Source: an uncultured Lachnospiraceae bacterium
Lineage (GTDB): Bacteria; Bacillota; Clostridia; Lachnospirales; Lachnospiraceae
DNA: 9,401 nucleotides
Reading direction: 5' to 3'
NCBI GenBank assembly: GCA_905193085.1
Contig: CAJJNI010000084.1
Span: 1 to 9,401 of the forward strand
Position 1 is the stretch's first letter. Each line of letters opens with the position of its first letter. This document shows, piece by piece, positions 5,765 through 9,401 of this stretch. A model generated the notes under the pieces. It made no database searches and was not told where the DNA came from. It was given only the letters and a program-made list of their open reading frames with translations. The position numbers were made by a program, and so were the translations under genes.

Positions 5765-5792
5765 TTGAGAAATCATGCCAACATGTTAAAAT
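5765..5792 (+). promoter_or_regulatory. promoter with extended -10 for the ABC-exporter operon
   Basis: TTGAGA (5765-5770) and TAAAAT (5787-5792) lie 16 bases apart, and TGT directly before the -10 supplies the extended -10 TGn. Transcription would start near 5799, about 40 bases before the first ATG. The -35 touches the last box of the repeat array, the position expected for a class II-type activator site or a repressor that occludes RNA polymerase. Confidence 0.6.
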
Positions 5793-5839
5793 ATCAATAT
5801 ATTTCAGTGAAAAAACAATAACAAAGGAAGGAAATTTCA

Positions 5840-7585
5840 ATGACACCACTAAAATGGTTTTCCACATTTTTAAAAAAATATACAAAGTCAATAATTAAGG
5901 GACTGTTTCTCACAACAGTTGTCTCTTTACTTGCTATTGTAACCCCCTACATATCAGGTAACATTGTTGATGTTGTCATAACAGACAAAAAATATAATCT
6001 TCTTGCCCCTATGATTGCAGTTCTTATACTTGCAACTCTCCTTAGAGGACTATGCCGTGCCAGATTTCTTATGACATTTGAGACAACATCACAGAATGTT
6101 ATTTACGATATGCGCGAATTTGTATACAAAAAATTTCAAAAAGAAGATTTTGCCTTCTACAACAGAAACCGGACCGGAGATTTGATGGCAAGACAGACAG
6201 GAGATATGGAGGCCATCAGAAAATTTGTGGCCCAGACAATGTACTATTCTTATGAAAATGTACTGCTTTTTCTGCTTGCCCTTATTATGATTTTTACCGT
6301 AAATTTAAAACTTGCACTGTATATGCTGCTGATACTGCCATTCACAGCATTTACTACATTCATACAATTTAAGCAGGTAAAAAGCAAATTCAGCAATATA
6401 AGAAGACATTTTGCTTCACTCAATACTTTTGTTCAGGAAAACATCAGTGGAAACCGTGTTGTAAAAGCCTTTGCAAAAGAAGATTACGAGATGGAGAAAT
6501 TTGCAGTTGAAAATGAAGGCTATATGAAAGCTGAGCTTGGTGCCGCAAGAATGTGGAGCATATTTATTCCAATATTTGAATTTTTATCAAATATGCTCAT
6601 GGTTGTTTTAATGCTTGCCGGAGGAATTATGGCAATACATGGTGAAATTTCACTTGGAAATATGCTTACCGTAAACGGTTATTTATGGATGCTCAATAAT
6701 CCACTTAAACAGGCCGGCTGGATTATCAACGATTTGCAGCATATGATTACATCTGTAGAACGTGTATACAATACAGTTACCGAAGAACCTGATATAAAAA
6801 CACCTGATAAAGCGGTACATAAAAAGCATTTTCGCGGCGAAATTGAATTTAAAAATGTTTCATATCAGGCTGAAGATGCAGATATTATACAAAACATCAG
6901 TTTTCATGTAAAACCAGGACAAAGCGTCGGAATTATCGGTGCTACCGGTTCCGGAAAATCTACAATAATGAATCTTTTATGCCGTTTTTTTGATGTTACA
7001 CAGGGAGAAATTCTCATTGACAACATCAATGTAAAAGAACTTAATCTTCACGATTTGAGAAATAACATTGGCATGGCAATGCAGGATGTCTTTCTTTTCA
7101 GCGATACAATTGAAGGAAATATTGCATATGGTAAACCTGCCTGTTCATTTGATGATGTTGTAAGAGTTGCCAAAATTGCCAACGCACATGAATTTATCCT
7201 TAACACACCTGATGGTTACGATACTATTGTCGGAGAAAGAGGAATGGGCTTATCCGGCGGACAAAAACAGCGTATATCTCTTGCCCGCGCACTTCTTAAA
7301 GAACCTTCAATAATAATTTTAGATGATACTACTTCTGCTGTCGATATGGAAACAGAAACACTTATACAGGACGAATTGTCCCGCCTGAAAAATTCCACGG
7401 TATTTATTATAGCACACAGAATTTCTTCTATTAAAGATGCAGATTTAATACTTGTCCTTGAAAATGGACATATAATAGAACAAGGAAACCATGATGAGCT
7501 TTTAGCTAAAGGCGGCTATTACTCAACTGTATTTTCACACCAGTACGGTGAATTTGAGAAATTTAAGAAAGAAGGTGCGCTGTAA
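5840..7585 (+). CDS. heterodimeric ABC exporter, subunit 1 (BmrC/LmrC-like; degenerate Walker B)
   Basis: This is a 581-residue half-transporter with an N-terminal ABC-exporter membrane domain (about 1-310, six helices expected; clear hydrophobic segments near 20-40, 55-72, 138-173 and 245-266). A nucleotide-binding domain follows (about 335-575): Walker A GATGSGKST (367-375), Q-loop Gln415, signature LSGGQ (471-475), Walker B IIILDD (491-496) and H-loop His526. The residue after the Walker B Asp is Asp496 instead of the catalytic Glu, so the ATP site built on this Walker A/B should hydrolyse poorly. That is the hallmark of one half of heterodimeric multidrug exporters such as BmrC/BmrD or TM287/288. 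AAGGAAGG lies ten bases before the ATG. Its stop overlaps the next start by one base (TAATG), fitting co-translation of partners. The substrate (drug, lipid or peptide) is not visible from sequence. Confidence 0.93.
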   Translation: MTPLKWFSTFLKKYTKSIIKGLFLTTVVSLLAIVTPYISGNIVDVVITDKKYNLLAPMIAVLILATLLRGLCRARFLMTFETTSQNVIYDMREFVYKKFQKEDFAFYNRNRTGDLMARQTGDMEAIRKFVAQTMYYSYENVLLFLLALIMIFTVNLKLALYMLLILPFTAFTTFIQFKQVKSKFSNIRRHFASLNTFVQENISGNRVVKAFAKEDYEMEKFAVENEGYMKAELGAARMWSIFIPIFEFLSNMLMVVLMLAGGIMAIHGEISLGNMLTVNGYLWMLNNPLKQAGWIINDLQHMITSVERVYNTVTEEPDIKTPDKAVHKKHFRGEIEFKNVSYQAEDADIIQNISFHVKPGQSVGIIGATGSGKSTIMNLLCRFFDVTQGEILIDNINVKELNLHDLRNNIGMAMQDVFLFSDTIEGNIAYGKPACSFDDVVRVAKIANAHEFILNTPDGYDTIVGERGMGLSGGQKQRISLARALLKEPSIIILDDTTSAVDMETETLIQDELSRLKNSTVFIIAHRISSIKDADLILVLENGHIIEQGNHDELLAKGGYYSTVFSHQYGEFEKFKKEGAL

Positions 7586-9378
7586 TGGCAAGAAACCGCT
7601 ATGATGTAGATGAAAAATTAAATAAAGAATTTAATATGGAATCTGTAAAAAGATTAGGTCAGTATATCAAACCTTACAGCCACAAAATGATACTTGCACT
7701 TATACTGAGAATTACCGCAAGCTCTGCAAGTATGCTTACCCCTGTTTTTCTCATGAAAATAATGGACGACTATATTCCTATGGGAGAAGCAGGAATACCC
7801 CATATTATAAGAATAAGTCTTTTAACTCTTGTGCTTACATTATATGTTTCACTCATTATATGTATCAAAACAAAACTCATGATGAGCAGCGGACAGGGGA
7901 TAATAAGAGATTTACGCCATGACATTTTTGAGCATTTACAGGAACTTCCTTTCGACTACTACGACAGCAGGCCGCATGGGAAAATTCAGGTGAGGGTTGT
8001 AAATTATATAAATAATTTAAGCGAATTACTTTCAAATGGTATCGTAAATACACTCGTAGATTTGGTAAGCGTTATCGTTATTCTTATTTACATGTTCAGC
8101 ATAGATGTTACATTTACAATAATATGTCTTCTTGGAATGCCGGTTTTAATTGCTGTCGTGACTATCGTAAAGAAAAAACAAAGAGAAGCCTGGCAGACTG
8201 CAAACAACAAACAGTCAAATTTAAATGCTTATATTGCAGAAAGCATCAACGGAATAAGAGTAACACAGTCATTTGTGCGAGAAGAAGAAAATATGAAAAT
8301 ATTCAACAAAATGAGCAACAATTACCGCACAAGCTGGCTTAATGCAATAAAATTCAACCTTATTCTGCCACCAACAGTTGATATGATTTCAATTATTACT
8401 ACATCTGTAATATTTACACTTGGAGTATGCTGGATAAGAGGCGGCGCTGAATTTATGACAGTCGGTATTATTACTGCATTTTCCGGATACATAAGCAGAT
8501 TCTGGACACCGATTACAAATCTCGGAAACTTTTATAATTCGCTTCTTACAGCGATATCCTACTTAGAACTTATATTTGAAACTATAGATGAGCCTGTACT
8601 TGTAAAAGATAAAGAAGATGCAATTGTACTTCCGCCAATTAAAGGAAATGTAGAATTTGACAAGGTCTGTTTTTCATATGAAGATAATATACCTATACTG
8701 AAAAATATAAGCTTTAAAGTAAATCCCGGCGAATCTTACGCAATAGTCGGACCTACCGGTGCCGGAAAAACTACTATTATTAATTTGATAAGCAGATTTT
8801 ACAATCTAGACTCCGGCCATATTTATATTGACGGGTATGACATTGAAGATGTTACCATATCATCATTACGAAAACAGATGGGTGTAATGCTTCAGGACAG
8901 CTTTATATTTGCAGGAACAATAATGGACAATATAAGATACGGAAATAAAGATGCAAGCGATGAAGATGTCATAAAAGCTGCTAAAATCGTCTGTGCACAT
9001 GATTTTATAATGAGCATGGAAAACGGATATAATACCACCGTAAATGAGCGTGGAAGCAGGCTTTCAATCGGCCAGAGACAGCTTATCTCATTTGCAAGGG
9101 CACTGTTAGCAAACCCCCGAATACTTATATTAGATGAAGCCACATCAAGCATTGATACAGAAACAGAAATCGCACTGCAAAAAGGCTTACAACAGCTTCT
9201 TACCGGCCGTACATCATTTATTATTGCACACCGGCTTTCAACAATAAAAAATTCATCATGCATAATGTATATAGATAACGGAGAAATAATAGAAATGGGG
9301 TCCCATAAAGAACTGATTGCCAAAAAAGGAAGTTATTATAATCTTTATAAGTCACAGTATCTGTTTCTAAATAAGTAG
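7585..9378 (+). CDS. heterodimeric ABC exporter, subunit 2 (BmrD/LmrD-like; catalytic Glu present, signature LSIGQ)
   Basis: This is a 597-residue half-transporter with the same plan as subunit 1: a membrane domain (about 30-335, hydrophobic stretches near 35-55, 76-94, 155-195 and 260-285) and then a nucleotide-binding domain. Walker A is GPTGAGKTT (389-397), Q-loop Gln437, Walker B ILILDE (513-518) with the catalytic Glu518, and H-loop His549. The signature is LSIGQ (493-497) rather than LSGGQ. Thus the good site pairs this Walker A/B with LSGGQ of subunit 1, and the poor site pairs Asp496 of subunit 1 with LSIGQ here: one competent and one degenerate site. AAGGTG (7572-7577) inside the end of the first gene serves as its ribosome binding site. 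The N terminus has about 20 extra polar residues compared with subunit 1. No terminator is complete before the window ends 23 bases after the stop. Confidence 0.93.
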   Translation: MARNRYDVDEKLNKEFNMESVKRLGQYIKPYSHKMILALILRITASSASMLTPVFLMKIMDDYIPMGEAGIPHIIRISLLTLVLTLYVSLIICIKTKLMMSSGQGIIRDLRHDIFEHLQELPFDYYDSRPHGKIQVRVVNYINNLSELLSNGIVNTLVDLVSVIVILIYMFSIDVTFTIICLLGMPVLIAVVTIVKKKQREAWQTANNKQSNLNAYIAESINGIRVTQSFVREEENMKIFNKMSNNYRTSWLNAIKFNLILPPTVDMISIITTSVIFTLGVCWIRGGAEFMTVGIITAFSGYISRFWTPITNLGNFYNSLLTAISYLELIFETIDEPVLVKDKEDAIVLPPIKGNVEFDKVCFSYEDNIPILKNISFKVNPGESYAIVGPTGAGKTTIINLISRFYNLDSGHIYIDGYDIEDVTISSLRKQMGVMLQDSFIFAGTIMDNIRYGNKDASDEDVIKAAKIVCAHDFIMSMENGYNTTVNERGSRLSIGQRQLISFARALLANPRILILDEATSSIDTETEIALQKGLQQLLTGRTSFIIAHRLSTIKNSSCIMYIDNGEIIEMGSHKELIAKKGSYYNLYKSQYLFLNK

Positions 9379-9401
9379 AAACACCTGTTTTCACTGTAAA
9401 A

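Noticed and set aside
5685..5891. Minus-strand 68-codon ORF crossing the repeat array
   Set aside because: It starts inside the ABC gene, runs through the promoter and the repeats, whose 31-bp period would scramble any reading frame, and has no ribosome binding site.
8892..9323. Minus-strand 143-codon ORF
   Set aside because: It is antisense to the nucleotide-binding domain of ABC subunit 2 and has no domain of its own.

Overview
The window is AT-rich DNA from a low-GC Gram-positive bacterium, most likely a clostridium of the Lachnospiraceae type. This rests on the strong AGGAGG-like ribosome binding sites, the codon use, and the gene families present: BioY, a LUD-domain protein, a KDPG aldolase fused to a glyoxalase-like domain, and a BmrC/BmrD-like ABC pair. 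No species can be named from the sequence alone. There is no sign of phage, plasmid or insertion sequence, and no tRNA, rRNA or CRISPR array was seen.

Left part (1-3195, all on the minus strand): a three-gene operon runs bioY, then a LUD-domain protein, then a rhodanese-TtcA-type sulfurtransferase, with gaps of only 12 and 24 bases. It starts from a good sigma-A-type promoter at 3291-3320 and has a leader of about 90 bases with two hairpins. A large hairpin (759-826) follows the operon. It abuts the ribosome binding site of a MATE-family exporter whose 3' half lies outside the window, so it is either the operon terminator or an attenuator that gates the exporter.

Middle part (3386-5542, plus strand): a divergent promoter with an extended -10 drives KDPG aldolase (fused to a C-terminal VOC/glyoxalase-like domain) and then 2-keto-3-deoxygluconate kinase. 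Together they convert KDG (the end product of hexuronate, hence pectin, breakdown) to KDPG and then to pyruvate and glyceraldehyde 3-phosphate. A clear intrinsic terminator closes this unit.

Right part (5543-9401, plus strand): a non-coding stretch carries a striking array of six 13-bp direct-repeat boxes (consensus AYRTAMGATAGYT). Their spacing is 31, 31, 31, 31 and 21 bp, which is three or two helical turns, and the array ends against the -35 of a promoter. That promoter drives two overlapping ABC-exporter half-transporters. These form a typical asymmetric heterodimer: subunit 1 has LSGGQ but Asp in place of the catalytic Glu, while subunit 2 has the catalytic Glu but LSIGQ.

The observation most worth following is the helically phased operator-like array, which has no regulator gene beside it. 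Next are the rhodanese-TtcA fusion in a biotin-transporter operon and the hairpin in front of the MATE gene.
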